Source of the DNA: Nymphaea colorata
Taxonomy: Eukaryota > Streptophyta > Magnoliopsida > Nymphaeales > Nymphaeaceae
NCBI RefSeq assembly: GCF_008831285.2
Contig: NC_045140.1
Span: 12,024,505-12,088,504 of the forward strand
Direction: 5' to 3'
Length of the DNA: 64,000 nt
Part shown: one piece after another, positions 21,701-33,938 of the stretch
Position numbering within the stretch: position 1 is the stretch's first letter
How the letters are laid out: each line of letters opens with the position of its first letter
Position numbers and translations under genes: made by a program
Notes under the pieces: generated by a model
The model's database searches: none
Told to the model about the DNA's origin: nothing
The model's input: the letters and a program-made list of their open reading frames with translations, nothing else

Positions 21701-24383
21701 ACGTGAACTGTACTGTGAAGGTGACCAGGGCCGAGAATAAAGCACACGGAACTCAGATTCCACTGCTCATTTGCTTTAACAACAAACACTTAAATAAGAT
21801 TTTAATTATCTTAAGCAAATTCGATCTAGCTAGATCCATCATCCTATCTGGATGCACACGTGAAGCTTAACGTTAATGGCCTAATCATTTAAATATATTC
21901 AAAGCTCGTACTAAGAATCTGACTAGGCATGATTTAGGCTTAGGTATGGGCCAGGTTTAGACAAGATCTGGTTTGCCAGGACGGGGACTAACGTGGTCGG
22001 ATTGATTCCAACCTGAGATAGTTGATTTTAATAGGGTCATCTGACAACAGCAACACTTTGTGAGTGTTGCATGTATTTACCTCAAAGATTGGGCCGCCTT
22101 TGTAGAACACTTGTTTTAGTATCTCATGAATATGCCCAAGTTCTTGGGGTAAATTCGTGGAACATTTACAATATGTTCCTACTGCCAAACAACTTTTAAA
22201 AGAACCGAGTTGAAACCAACCAGCTAAAGAGTATATGAGTTTTCCGAGCTGGCTCAAAGAATAACCTACGGCAAAATTTTGAAAATTTCTATTTTGGTCC
22301 CTCTTAAAATTTTGAAACTATAGTTTGGCCCCTGCAACAAAAATTATTGGCTCCGCCCCCACCTATGACTGCTGATTCTGGTATTTGCAGGGCCTTTATC
22401 ATATAGGATTTGGGTTTGATTTGGATTCATGCAGTCAGCTTCCATGAACACAGAAGCACCTGATTAACATCGAAGTTGAACATAGAAGGTTCAAATCGAG
22501 ACAGAAAACCATAATGAACCTACTTATATCCGACTTGTCTCCTGATCCGAATCACCTACCGTACATAACCTCTTGCAAATTCGGATAGCTTATCCTGTTA
22601 GATTTGGATCCCTCAGTGCTTATATCTAATGGATCTGATGCTGTCGCAACCCCTGACGGTTGGATTAAATGGAGCTTAACTCGAAACCAAATCCACAGTA
22701 GCTACTCACCATGTTCAGTTCTTGTCCATTTCTGTGTCATCATTTTCTCCATTAAATATGGATCTGGATCTGTGGGCATACCAACCTCAACCCGGTCAGT
22801 TCGTAGCCCTAGCCAATATTTCCAAAGTGAAACTGACCACGTAACTGTTCCAACGAAAAAGGTGCAGAAGAGAGGGCCATAATTTTCGACACGACGGTAG
22901 GAACAAAACAAAGGCGGCCTGTCCCCACTAGTCCTGGACATTCAATCACCCCACAAAAGAAGGCAAACGAGGGCCAAAATTTCTTGCGATTTCCCAGCCT
23001 GAAATCAGTGCACACTTGGTGGAATTCTGTTTGAATTTGAGCACTCTTGCCTTGCCAAACATTTCTCATCATATTTCACGTTCTGCGAGTTTGGTACCCA
23101 CTTCAGAGGAAAGACTCCTCCTGGGAAGCATGTGATGCACGAGAGGGAGATACTGCAAAGAGGCCGCAACTCCTATCCTTTTCCCTTGCCTTTGGTGCGT
23201 GTAGCGCAACATTGAGACCTAAGAGGTTGTTAATTTAGCAGTAATCGGACTTTGTGATTGTCCCTTGAATCTGCCTAAAAGTTTAGGTACATTCATCAAA
23301 CACTGGAACTATTGTTTCATGAACCTGCTTCAATTTTTAAGGTAGATTTATGAGACACTTACAAATGAACTTATGGTTACTTTCTTCAACTCAAAACTAG
23401 CATGTCACCATTTGCAATTTAAAAAAATAACGCATGCATGAATCAAATTGATGACCGAATTTTCATTGGTCCCCTAACTCAACCAACTATGCCCTATCCC
23501 ACAAAACGAGACATGTAAACTGCTCCATCTGGATCCTTCACATGGAGGAAAAAATGTCAAATTATTAGTCTTTTTCAATTTTAGAAAATTGAAACTATAC
23601 TTGGGCCTTATTTGCTTGGTCACCAGTGAAAAGTGTTTGAAAGGAGACGCTGAGTGCAGAAAAGTATGTGTCTAAATTTTGTCAGGGAAGTGAAATCAGA
23701 CAGGTGTAAGTGCGATACTGCCTTGCCAAAATGACCCTTATTGATATTTGTTTCACTTAGAAAAGTTTATTTTGTTCATGAGAAAATAAAAGATTCTAAT
23801 GAAAGACCTTGCGGAAAATTTTAAATCTTAAGGTGCCTTTGATAAACCTTGTGTTGTTGCAACACATGTTCAAAAAAATACATAATTTCAATGGCATTAC
23901 GTTTTTGTTACCAAAGCCATGATGTAATTCTGAATGCTGTTAATTATTAGATCCGACAACCAAACAATGAACATAATTACACAATGATTCTTGAAACAAG
24001 AACATAGTGTTTTTGGAATATGCTTCCTAAAACACATACAATATTTTTGTTAACAAACGCGTTTAAGTCCTAAAACTGATAACACCTTAACAATGACTTC
24101 CCATTTGACGGCTAGTGACAATGATTTGTACCGTTTTATTTTCTACTCATTTCCCTTTCAATTTTTCTCGTAAACGTGGGTCATGGCTTTGCTAACAAAA
24201 GCTTTACCTACCAAACTAGGGAGAAAACGTTTACATCCCAAAGAAGTCTAAGTTGACACGATCTTCTAGAGTCTGCCTAACCCTAACTTGCCTAATGAAA
24301 AAAAAGAAAAGAAAGAAAAAAGTACTTTAGCTTTGAACTCATTTGAAAGCCACCAAAATATAAAATTGGTCATGCTTTTGCGG
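18777..24383. other. Intergenic, no supported gene
   Basis: AT-rich with scattered short frames below 100 codons and no recognisable family. A little more complex sequence occurs at 19700-20000, 20900-21300 and 22600-23230. I could not connect it into exons of any known protein. A short (AT)n run lies at about 19353-19370. Confidence 0.5.
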
Positions 24384-24551
24384 AAAATATATATGAAGAT
24401 TTGAATGATTCAAGTCATCAAAATTTTTCGAACACCTTTCTATGCTATTCAATTTTAGAATCGAGAAAAAATATATATGAAGATTTGAATGATTCAAGTC
24501 ATCAAAATTTTTCGTACCCCTTTCTATGCTATTCAATTTTAAAATCGAAAA
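24384..24551. repeat. 84-bp tandem duplication
   Basis: Copies at 24384-24467 and 24468-24551 differ at only a few positions. Each contains GATTTGAATGATTCAAGTCA, itself close to an inverted repeat. Confidence 0.92.
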
Positions 24552-24753
24552 ACATTGGTGCAAGTCTTTTTGGTCAGTTTTGAGGGGCATACGCCAGAGT
24601 GAGAGATTAATTCAATTCTTTTAGGTGTTACTCTTTTGAATTGCAAACAATGAATGTGCAACACTTAATTAACAGATATACCGCTCTCTACAAGTCTCAA
24701 ATCAACCTTAAACCCCTTAAACCCCTAGGAGGAAGGCAGAAAGGAAGAAAGGA

Positions 24754-24918
24754 ATGAAGAAAAGCTTGTCCTTCTCGAAATATCTTCGCTCCTTCATCAT
24801 GGTGGTCGTCCTATTTGGTCAGCGTTCTCTTTTCAAACTTGTACTAGTTTGTGGCCCCAGTTCACCGCCACAAAATTCATGTGAACGTTTCCCTTTCCTT
24901 CTTTATTGTATAAGTTAA
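24754..24918 (+). CDS. Unrecognised short frame, possible small secreted peptide (54 aa)
   Basis: A 54-codon ATG-to-TAA frame with a basic start (MKKSLSFSKYLR) and a hydrophobic stretch (FIMVVVLFG), followed by a short tail with three cysteines. This resembles a signal peptide plus mini-mature region, but I recognise no CLE, IDA, PSK or defensin motif. It could also be a first exon or chance. It lies 0.5 kb beyond the 3' end of the endoglucanase gene, on the opposite strand. Confidence 0.15.
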   Translation: MKKSLSFSKYLRSFIMVVVLFGQRSLFKLVLVCGPSSPPQNSCERFPFLLYCIS

Positions 24919-25422
24919 TAGCATTTCCCCTCCCTATTCTTCTTCGTTGGACCTAAAATCTCGGCAGTAATAGAGGCAGCCACTTACCTCGCGCCAGAAA
25001 ACGATCATTCGTGAGGGCTTTTCATGTGGGTCCAAAGGATTTATGATCCGACAGTTGTGGGTCCACTTGGTTCATACGCTTAGATATCAGCAAAGATTCG
25101 CCAGAGCCAAGGTCACACCAAATTCTGTTCTCCATTTAATCACAAACTACTTGATTGAATTGTATTTAACTTCAAGTAGAAGATCGAGAAAGGGAAGATG
25201 AGAGAAGAAAGCAAGAAATTTTCTTTCCTTCTGTCTTTTTTTTTTTTTTTTACATAGTTTGCTAGGCACACCAAAAAAGATTCATAGTATGCTCTTTCTT
25301 TTCCTTTTATGCATACTACTATACAAGAAGCAAAAGTACTGTAATTTCTTCTTCACTATATAAACAACAGGCCATAAAGATGAAAGAAAAATTCTTGTAT
25401 CTGTAGTAAGTATTTCTACTAC

Positions 25423-28400
25423 CTAGTAGTAAGAGGAGGTTTGTTGGTCTTGTGCAGGGAGCTGTCTAGGAGTTCCATAATTATACAACTTGGCAAAGAC
25501 ACCCACCAGAGGTGCAGTGTTGTAGGTGCAAGCCTCTGTCTGCATGTAGTTCCCCCGGTCATCGTTGAATGAGTCCGTCGAGTCTGGTCCGCCGACGAGC
25601 GCACCCACTATGATATTAGGGTTTGGTTCCCGGCGACTGTACCAATTGTCATACCCTTGGGTGCATCCAATGAACCCAGGGTTCTCCCTGTATGATACAA
25701 CTGATGCACCTCTGTGGTGAACATACTTGGGATACTTTGTACCAAATCCTACAAAGTAACTCATCCCCATTGGGTTCGAGCCCAGTATATATTCCACTTG
25801 ACCCTTGGCAAAGTTCAGGAGCTCGGCCGCATCCACGGCCTGGTTCCCGCAGTGCAGGGTCCCATTGAACTGCTTTAGGTAGTCAGAGTATATAGTGAGG
25901 AGAAATGCTGCGGTAGACACATATTGCATGTTGTTCCATGGCCTAATGAAAAGAAGGCCTCCCGGAGTGAGCTGAACATTGCTCTCGTTATTCCTTTGTA
26001 GGCAAGAGCACAAGTAGTGCTCGGCTTTAGACTGGTATAGCTTTAATGTGTTGTCATACTGTCTGTGTTTTCCTTCCATGAGCACCTGTCGGTACAAAAT
26101 ATTTATGGTGAAATAATCCTAAAGCTGTTTAAGTAAAGAAGAGAAAAAGGCTTAACAGAGCTCAAAAGTTTACTGAGAAGAACTGACAATTGGAGACTGA
26201 AAATTGAGCTATATGGCGGCCATCTTCAGTTCACTTGTCATTGCATGAAAGGACAGTCAACTGAAAGTACCAGTTTTTACCTACCATGGGAACAGGCTCA
26301 GTAGGTGCACTCAATCCCAATGGGCAGTTGCATTTCAACATACCCATTTGAATTTAATTACGTAGGCACTTGAAGCAAGAACCAGTCTACCGATTCCAAT
26401 AAGGAAGATCTTGTTTTCTTGGTTGAAAAATATAAAATTATTTCTCCTGGTTGGTCAAACAAACTGCCGGGACTGAATACTATAGCCATCCATTCTGAAA
26501 GGGTCTCTTTTAAAAATTCAGATGCCCAACTTGGCAGTCGCTTTTCAACATACCCAATTGATTTTATCTATGCAAACACTTGAGGCAGGAACTGGTCTAC
26601 CAATTCCGTCAAGAAAATATTGTTTTCTTGGTTGAAAATGATCAATTTCTCCAGGTTGGTGGTCAATGAACCCTACAGTTGAATAACATACTAACTCCAT
26701 TTTTGAAGTTTTTTTTTCTTCCCTCACAATTCACATGCCATCGTAAGCTGGTCCGAAGTTTCATCGGCTGGATCCTTTGGACCATTCCACAAGGCTGGGA
26801 AGTCTGAGGTTTAGTTGCAGAAAAGAAACCAGGATCAAGTCACCTACCCACTGAGCATACAGATGCAAAGAAGGATCAGAAGGCCATGGCCAATTTAGCT
26901 CCAAGTAATAATGTTTTGAGCGAGGCAAGAAAAGTAATTCAGAGGCTCTGCTGCTGACAAGCCTAGAGAAATCATTCAAGTCGCGGGTCCCAAAGCATCT
27001 AAGACTCCCTGCGGCTTTAAACTAGAAAACAGAGAGAGCCATGCATCCCTTTCATCCTAATTAAGCAAAGATAGATAGCAGCCCCTGTTTTCCCCTCCCA
27101 GGTAACTTTTTCTGTTAATGACGGTTGACTGCAACACCGACGCTCTGAACCTGCCTGAGCCATAAGTGGACTTGGGCAAGCCTCTAACACCAAACAAGTA
27201 GGCACGAACCTAGGTGCGAGCGACCATGCAAGATTGTTTCTGCAAATGTGTGTTCTGGTTTGATGGCCAGAAAGTAACGAATATATACCTTTGCAGCGAG
27301 GATCTGAACTCCGGCATACTTGACATCCCAACTGAACTCGGTGATCGCCCAGCCGGTGCCGCCGAAGGAATCGGCATTGTTCACAATGTAGGCTACGTAT
27401 TCGCCGTCGCCGGTCGCCCGGTGCAGCCACAAGGCTGCCCACAGCAGCTCGTCCTTGTAGCCGCTGACAGAGGCATAATAATTCTCAACAATCTCTATGC
27501 TTTCATGATACTTCCCTCTATACTTGTCTGCAAATGTGAATAACTGTACAGAATAGGACGCCAAGGATTAAATCAGCGTTCAGTTTTGGGGTAGATTCAG
27601 TAGGCCTGGTAGGGGGAAGAGACCCAACTGACCTCTTGGGCATGATGCAGCAGGAGGTGTGAATAATGCGGGTTAAATTTCTTGAACACCATAGATGCAG
27701 CAGCCATGGCCGCTGCCGTTTCGCCGGCGAGATCCGATCCTGGATGTTCTGCATCAACTTTATAGGCATGCCTCGAGGTAGTCATGTCCTCCGGCCGCTG
27801 CCAACAATAGTGGTCGGTATTGCCGTCTCCCACCTGCGCATTTCTCGAGTTTCAGCAAGTTGTGGCAGCACGCTATAATTTGGGAAAAATTGCAGGATTT
27901 TCGCTCGCTGAAGCATGAAACATTTTAGAAAGGAAAAATTCACCTCTCCCCAGAAGACATTGGGGTCTGTGTGCGCTTTGATGAAATAATCTGTTCCCCA
28001 CTTAATCGCTTCGAGCGCATGCGTGAGCTCACCCATCTCCTCCAGCAGGTCACCGTATTCGATCACGCTCCAGGACAGCATTGTAACCGTGAAAGCCATC
28101 GGCAGGCCGAATTTGACATGATCGCCGGCGTCGTAGTAACCCCCTACAAGATCCACCTGCATTTATCAACATCCTCCTTTATATGCGACTCTGAGAAAAG
28201 AGAAAAAAAGAAAGAAAGAACACACGGGTGAAAGAAGAAATAAGAAAGTGCTGACCCCTTGCTCCAGCCCATCGGTGAGGCCGGAGTGGTGCCGCCATGT
28301 GACCCGTTGGTTGTACGGGAGGCGGCCTGATCTCTGAGCCTCCAGGTAGAGCAGGCTTTTCGTGAGAGCGTCCTGATAATCGTAACCTTCATTTCTTGCA

Positions 28401-28537
28401 AGAACAGAGGAGGAAAAAGAGGAGGTGACAATGGCAAAAAAGAAGAAGAAGCCGATGGTGGTTGTGATGGTGCCAGAAACTCGGGAGAATTGCAGAGACT
28501 TTGTAGGGACGTTACAGTCACTCTTTCTTCCTGCCAT
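25423..28537 (-). CDS. Secreted endo-beta-1,4-glucanase, glycoside hydrolase family 9
   Basis: Five exons on the minus strand: 28256-28537, 27944-28156, 27633-27833, 27289-27543 and 25423-26085. All introns are GT-AG and phase 0, giving 537 residues. GH9 enzymes cleave beta-1,4-glucan (cellulose-like) chains in the cell wall by an inverting mechanism. A hydrophobic segment at about 24-46 ending SSSVLA looks like a secretion signal. DAGDHVKFG gives the catalytic aspartate pair D103 and D106. YCWQRPEDM and the HHRGAS histidine motif (about 440-445) follow. The C-terminal active site [18 protein letters not shown] has the acid E501. No CBM49 domain follows the catalytic domain and there is no membrane-anchor N-terminus of KORRIGAN type, so it fits class B. 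The ATG at 28537 is chosen because it precedes the signal peptide in a good context (AAAAGATGG). Exons 1-4 are GC-richer than the introns. Confidence 0.95.
26321..26690. repeat. Diverged 210-bp tandem duplication inside endoglucanase intron 4
   Basis: A block starting GGCAGTTGCATTTCAACATA at 26323 is repeated in diverged form from 26533. The copies share TTCAACATACCCA, CACTTGA(A/G)GCA(A/G)GAAC and TTGTTTTCTTGGTTGAAAA. The intron is 1203 bp against about 90-110 bp for the gene's other introns. Confidence 0.75.
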
Positions 28538-29230
28538 CTTTTGTTGGCTGGCTGGGCTTCTTCTTCATTAGCTGCACAAAAGGTTTTCTGATTTCTTTCT
28601 CTTACAGACTGCAATCCATGTCCCGACGCTCCCTGCGTCTCTGTCTCTCCCTCTCTGTTGTGCGAGTCGATATGCTGCAAACTTTGCAACGCCAATGAGG
28701 GGCGTTACTTATTGCATCCAAAAGAGAGAGGGAGGGGGAGAGGCTTCTTCCGCTGCTTTGTTCCGCCGATTTACAAAGCCATTTTTGGTCGAGAGAGGAG
28801 GTTATGTAAGCGGGCTGATGAGCTACAGTCACAGATTTCAGCACCGAGCTTTATGCTGCTTTTTAATGGACGTTCACATGGGTCTTTAAATTTCTACAAT
28901 ACATCAAACCGTTAAAAGGGGAACGAGTAGTCCAACTTTACGCCCACCTAGACGCTGTTTGAGAGAGAGATGCTTGTTGTTCAAGGCGCGTTTGTGTTCA
29001 GAAAAAAGTTCTTCCCAAAATGGATTTTTTTTCTTGCTCCAAGACCGAAGCAACGCATATGAATTTCTTCTTTTCCTTATTGATGAGAGAAACCATCAAA
29101 TTTTTTGAATATATGAAATCTACATATTATGAATAAATAAATATGTACTTTATGCATTGGTCCTTTTGAAAGCTGAAGATTGTTGAAGTCAAAAGTAAGA
29201 TTCATGCTTTCATTAGAGAGAATCATTTTC
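28538..29230. promoter_or_regulatory. Endoglucanase 5' flank
   Basis: Upstream region of the minus-strand gene, containing its presumed 5' UTR and promoter. It is GC-richer to about 28760 and then becomes AT-rich. I could not place a convincing TATA box. Frames on both strands here are not supported as genes. Confidence 0.45.
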
Positions 29231-29231
29231 A

Positions 29232-29895
29232 GCAAAAATAAGGCAAGTAATCATTTTAATTAAGAAGATTGATTGCCGATAAAAAAATATAACAAATATT
29301 GACAAAAAATACAAAAAAAAAAATCTTTGAAAATAGATTAGTCTTCTTTAAATTAAGGTTTTGCACAACATGTATGAAGCAATGGTTTTGATAGCATCCG
29401 CAGTAAAGAACCATGTTAAATGTTCTTTTATTTGTTTAGTCTTCTTTCTCCACATGGGATGAAAGCAGAATGCTTCTTGCTGAAGAAAGTTTAAGCTGTG
29501 ATGACCACCTGCAAGCAACCGAAGAGATTGTCGTCCCCAAACTAGCATTTAGCAAATAAGAGTCCAGTGTGAAGGGAGATGAAAGAAAAAGAAGAGCAAA
29601 GTTATCGTAGTGAGAAAGGAAATGCCCATATCAAGGTGCAATATTCTTAATATATATATATATATATAAATCACTATTAGCGAAAGAAGGTAAGGAATCA
29701 TTTTAATAAAAGAAAAGATTAATGAAGATAAAAAAAATCTAGCAAATACTAGCAACAAATCATCAACCAGAAAATTACCAAAAAATTCTTTTCAATAGGA
29801 TTCTCCTCTTCAAATGAAAGTTTTGCACAAGAACTACCAAAGCCTGACAATTTGTGCCTTCCATGATCTAGAATCATGTAAAACGTTCATTATGC
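29232..29895. repeat. Diverged direct repeat, period about 445 bp
   Basis: About 165-200 bp at 29232-29430 recur at about 29672-29895. Shared words include AATCATTTTAAT, AGATTAATGAAGATAAAA-type A-rich text and the stretch around AAGGTTTTGCACAA / AAAGTTTTGCACAA. A (TA)n run lies at 29648-29668. Confidence 0.6.
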
Positions 29896-30779
29896 TTTGT
29901 TTACAATATTTGAGGTGCGTTTGGTTCCCATTTTCTAGAAGTTTGTATCGGTCATGGCGTTCCGAGGAACAAGACGGGCAGCCAGTTACGACTTATGTTT
30001 GCGTCCATTTCTTACCGTTTCCCTCGAAATTGGTACAATGAGAAAGCACAGTCCTTGGGAGGGGCCCAACGCAGAATTCGTCGCTTGACTCCGTTCTACG
30101 GATGACAATGACATATTAAGACGTATGTTTTTGAAGCCTCTGTAGAATGAGAACCCGGCAATTTGGTGCGCTTTAAGAAGATGTTTGGCACACCATGCTT
30201 TTATGTCGAAGCATGGGATTGGGAGGGCAAATGATCCGTTTAAAGTAAAGTCGTTGATAAGTCCGCGACTCTAATTCAAATTATCGGGTTAACAAGTTGA
30301 TCAGTCGTGAGTCAAGACGAATCAGGGGGTGAGTCAAGGACAAGCGGGCTAACCTTGATTCATTCATGGTTAGGTTTTCACTCAGGCAATTCTTGAGCCC
30401 ACCAACTATGTTGTTTTGCATTTGCATGGCGACCAAATGCTACATAGGAGAACCGGGGCAGACCCCCTCCTGTTTTTTTTGTTTTTTAAATATATAAATA
30501 TTTTTAATATAAATGACAGGTATCTACAAGTCCGCCATTTGTAAAACTATATTAATAAGCTTCCGCCGGACTTTCATTTTTATTTTTGTTTTTGTGAGGC
30601 TCCTGTAAAATTTATAAAAGTTTAAGTAAATTGAACTTATTTTTTCCCGATTTTTAAAGAGGCCATATTGGCCCCCGAACAATGCACTGTCAACCTCCCC
30701 ATACGATGCAATATCATCATACTATTGATAACACTGTTTTTGACGACATTTAGAAGAAAAAAAAAATCAAGTTACAATT

Positions 30780-31340
30780 TTACGAAAATTAGAGGAAGCC
30801 GAGCCAAGCCAAGCCGGCGAGCCGAAAGAGAAGACCGTTGGGACAACGGGCGAAGTTTGCTTTACGAGAAAATGGAGGTCCCTTTCCCCGTTACGGAGAA
30901 AGAGTAAATGCCATTTAACCCGATTTTGGCGTCCCCACGTTGGCGCCGACAGAATTTCCCGTTGGGCCGACTCCCCGTTCTCTCTCCCTACGGTGTTGTC
31001 GGTGGAGAGACTTTTCATACTTTTCAAATCTGGAACTCCCAAGATCTCGATTTCTAGATTCCCCCCCTTCAGTTCATGGGTGGGCCCGTTCTCCCTAGGG
31101 TATGTGGGTCCCCGTTTGCAGTAGATGACACTTCTTTAGAGTGGTTCGGTGGGTCCCATCTGCCGACACGAAACTGCCCGAAACCGGTGATATTGACGGA
31201 TCGGGTTTGCCCGGTTACTGATCCGGAGACCTGGACCCGGATGCGCCGGTGTGGGGAAGAGAACCAAAATTGGTTAGTAACTGAGTTCGATTCTGGTTTC
31301 GGATTTTATTTCAAATCGTTAGAACGCATTATCTGATTGC
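30780..31340. other. GC-rich island, no gene recognised
   Basis: GC-rich stretch within AT-rich DNA, containing CCGAGCCAAGCCAAGCCGGC and several CCGG and CpG clusters. A frame at 31076-31336 (86 codons) does not resemble a known family. It could be a relic promoter/5' UTR or a methylation-protected fragment of a lost gene. Confidence 0.35.
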
Positions 31341-32111
31341 GGTGGATTTGGATCTTGTTGTGGTGTGGTTAGTAAGCAACAGCTTTTGTCCATCTGAAGT
31401 GGCATCAAAGCTAAGTATAACCAATGCAGTTAGCCTAGGTTTGGTTTAATTTAGCTTCATATATACAATTAAAATTTATATGTAAACAAGAAAAACCATC
31501 ATGATGTTTCAATATAGGTTTGGATCCAGGTTGGAATCTATCTAGATTGGAAACAAATGGCAATAAAACATTTCCATACCAATATGGCTTTAAGAAATTA
31601 TGAGAACTATGTAGAGTGATCTATGGATCATTCGATTAATTTGAGTGAATATGGTTCACAAAATATCACGTTCTAAGTTGAACATGTATCCCAACCTATA
31701 TATTCATGAATAACTACTGGATAATACCAAGGTAGATCCATCAAGTTCTGGATCTGAGTTTCTTGAAAAAAAGAAAAGCATTATTAAGACCGAACAAGTA
31801 AAACTTATTGAGTTTAAAAAGAAGTAACATAATGATAATGTAGCAATGATAAATGTTAATGACAAACCCCCAACAATTATTTCATAATCCATAAATAGAA
31901 AGCTTTATTATGAATGGAGGCTGTACCGCACGCACCTTCAAACTTTTGAATTTGAATTCAGAAACTTAAATAAGAATGACCCAAAACTGAAGTAGAAAGT
32001 GTCAAACTAATTGAATGCGGGACTAAACTGGGTCAAATCAGTGTGGATCCCAAAAAAAAAAAAAAAAACCCATCTAGGAGTGAATTCTGTTCAGTCGGTA
32101 TCCCATCCACT

Positions 32112-32280
32112 TAGGCAACGTTTGATAGCCTCCGATCTCATATCAGTGGTTAAATAAATCCATGTTTATATCAACATATAATGGATCTGAGATCCGTAAA
32201 TTAAAATCGACTGTTTGCTTAAGCGGTGGATTTTGCATAGGACAGATCTCAGATCCGAGGTGAAACAAACATGCCCGAAA
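32112..32280. mobile_element. Small inverted-repeat (MITE-like) element
   Basis: The left end reads GGCAACGTTTGATAGCCTCC and continues GATCTCATATC. The reverse complement of the right end reads GGCATGTTTGTTTCACCTCG and continues GATCTGAGATC. The element is about 169 bp and non-coding. The target duplication was not resolved. Confidence 0.45.
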
Positions 32281-32533
32281 GCTCGGGCCCATACAATCAA
32301 GAGAGGGATTGCAGACCATACCTAACTAGTTAGGGAAAATGATTGACCGTGGCATTAAATGAAAATGGACAGGCCATGCAGAAGCAGAACTTTCGGAAGA
32401 GGACCAACCTAAATAAGAGGGTGGGCACGACTGGTTCAACCAACAATGTGGGCACAAGATCTCTGCTTTAGGTGGGTCTCTCCGCAGCTTTGAATCTTCC
32501 ATTGAACCATGGATTTTGGATCCGATTTCGGCA

Positions 32534-32559
32534 CAAAAAAAAAAAAAAAAAAAAAAAAA
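32534..32559. repeat. Poly(A) run
   Basis: About 26 consecutive A bases. Similar homopolymers of 15 or more occur at about 32048, 32650 (T), 33859, 48041 (T), 56006 (T), 58877 (T) and 61749. Confidence 0.9.
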
Positions 32560-33034
32560 CTTCTTTAGCAGGTTACATGGTATTTCCATATTTTATGTAA
32601 AATAATAACAATATTTTTCGGAATTTAAATTTTTTAAAAACTGGAAATGTTTTTTTTTTTTTTTTTTGTCCAAAAATCTGAAGAAGGGCCCCTAATCTAG
32701 TTGGTCCAAGTTGTTGTTCTTATATGCCAAAGGGCAAGCCGCTCATAAAAAAAAGGTTCAGATCCTTGAAAGATGGTCACTGGAGTGAATCTATGTTGTT
32801 TTGTTTAATTCCGATACCAAATTAATCAGATCATCTTGTTTTGCTTTCTGTTTGTTTGGCTGATTGGCCTTCGCATTTGTTGATCTTTTTTCTTTCTTTC
32901 TAATGAAAGGTAAGGACTAGAGGGGAGCTATTTCCCAGCAGCATTGCATCGGAAATTAATCAGATCAGGAAAAACAAAAAATCTGATTCGGACTTTTGTT
33001 AGTAGTTTTGGATCCAAATATTAAGTAATTAAAC

Positions 33035-33085
33035 CTACTGGATCAAAACCGATTTTGGACCTACTGGATCAAAACCGATTTTCAC
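33035..33085. repeat. 26-bp tandem duplication
   Basis: CTACTGGATCAAAACCGATT followed by TT occurs twice, offset by 26 bp. Confidence 0.85.
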
Positions 33086-33504
33086 ATTGGAGCTTTCGTT
33101 CACATATAAAATTCACTTTGTCCAACAAATGTTACAAATTAACAGTTTTCATTTTCTCGGCTGAAGCCCGTCAGATAGTGATTTATATCGAACTAAATAA
33201 TCCGAGTAAAAATTTAAAAAGAAAAAGTCTAGCACGTATATTGGCATATTATCAAGATATTCATTGTTTGTTTAAACAATGGTGGATCATACAAAACAAG
33301 TATATAAAATCACCTTGGGTTTTTTTAGGAGAAACTGTCTCGACATAAAACCCTCAAGACGATACATTTATGCTTCTAAGGCTTTGGTTTGCTTCAGGAG
33401 TAAGGTATGATATACTTTTCAACTAAGGTATCGTGCTTACCATCATTTGCAGCTAGAAAGTGCAATGTACTCTTGAAACAAGATGGAAAATTGCATCCAT
33501 ACAT

Positions 33505-33938
33505 AGGGATATCAATGGATCAAATTGGGATTAGATGCCCCATCGAGATGAAAAGGACAAATTTAACATCTGATTAAGAAATCAAAAATTTGTATTTAAC
33601 TTCTTAAAAATATTCAATCAGAATTTAATTTTAAATAAATATCTTATGTCCAATGTCCCCGAAAGTCAGTTGTTAGTATATAATAATGCGATTTGAATTT
33701 GGTTGTGTATTTAAAAGTAGGATTCAGATTCTATTATAAGTTTAAAAGTCAGTCTCAAATGTAGTTGGATTTGGATTTTGTGTGGACTTTTCTTCATTAC
33801 ATCTAAATCTGATTTGAATATGTGAAGTAAAAGGCAATTGCATCCAATCTGATCCATCGAAAAAAAAAAAAAAAAAAGACGTCCTTATGGATGAAGTAAA
33901 TAGTCATCCAATTCGAATCTAATCCATCGACATCCCCT
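33505..33938. mobile_element. Inverted-repeat element, AGGGATRTCRATGG family
   Basis: The left end is AGGGATATCAATGGATCAAA; the right end read in reverse complement is AGGGGATGTCGATGGATTAG. The interior consists of many AATC/ATCC-type words. It is related in style and ends to the block at 63301-63730. Non-coding and probably a non-autonomous DNA transposon. Confidence 0.5.
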
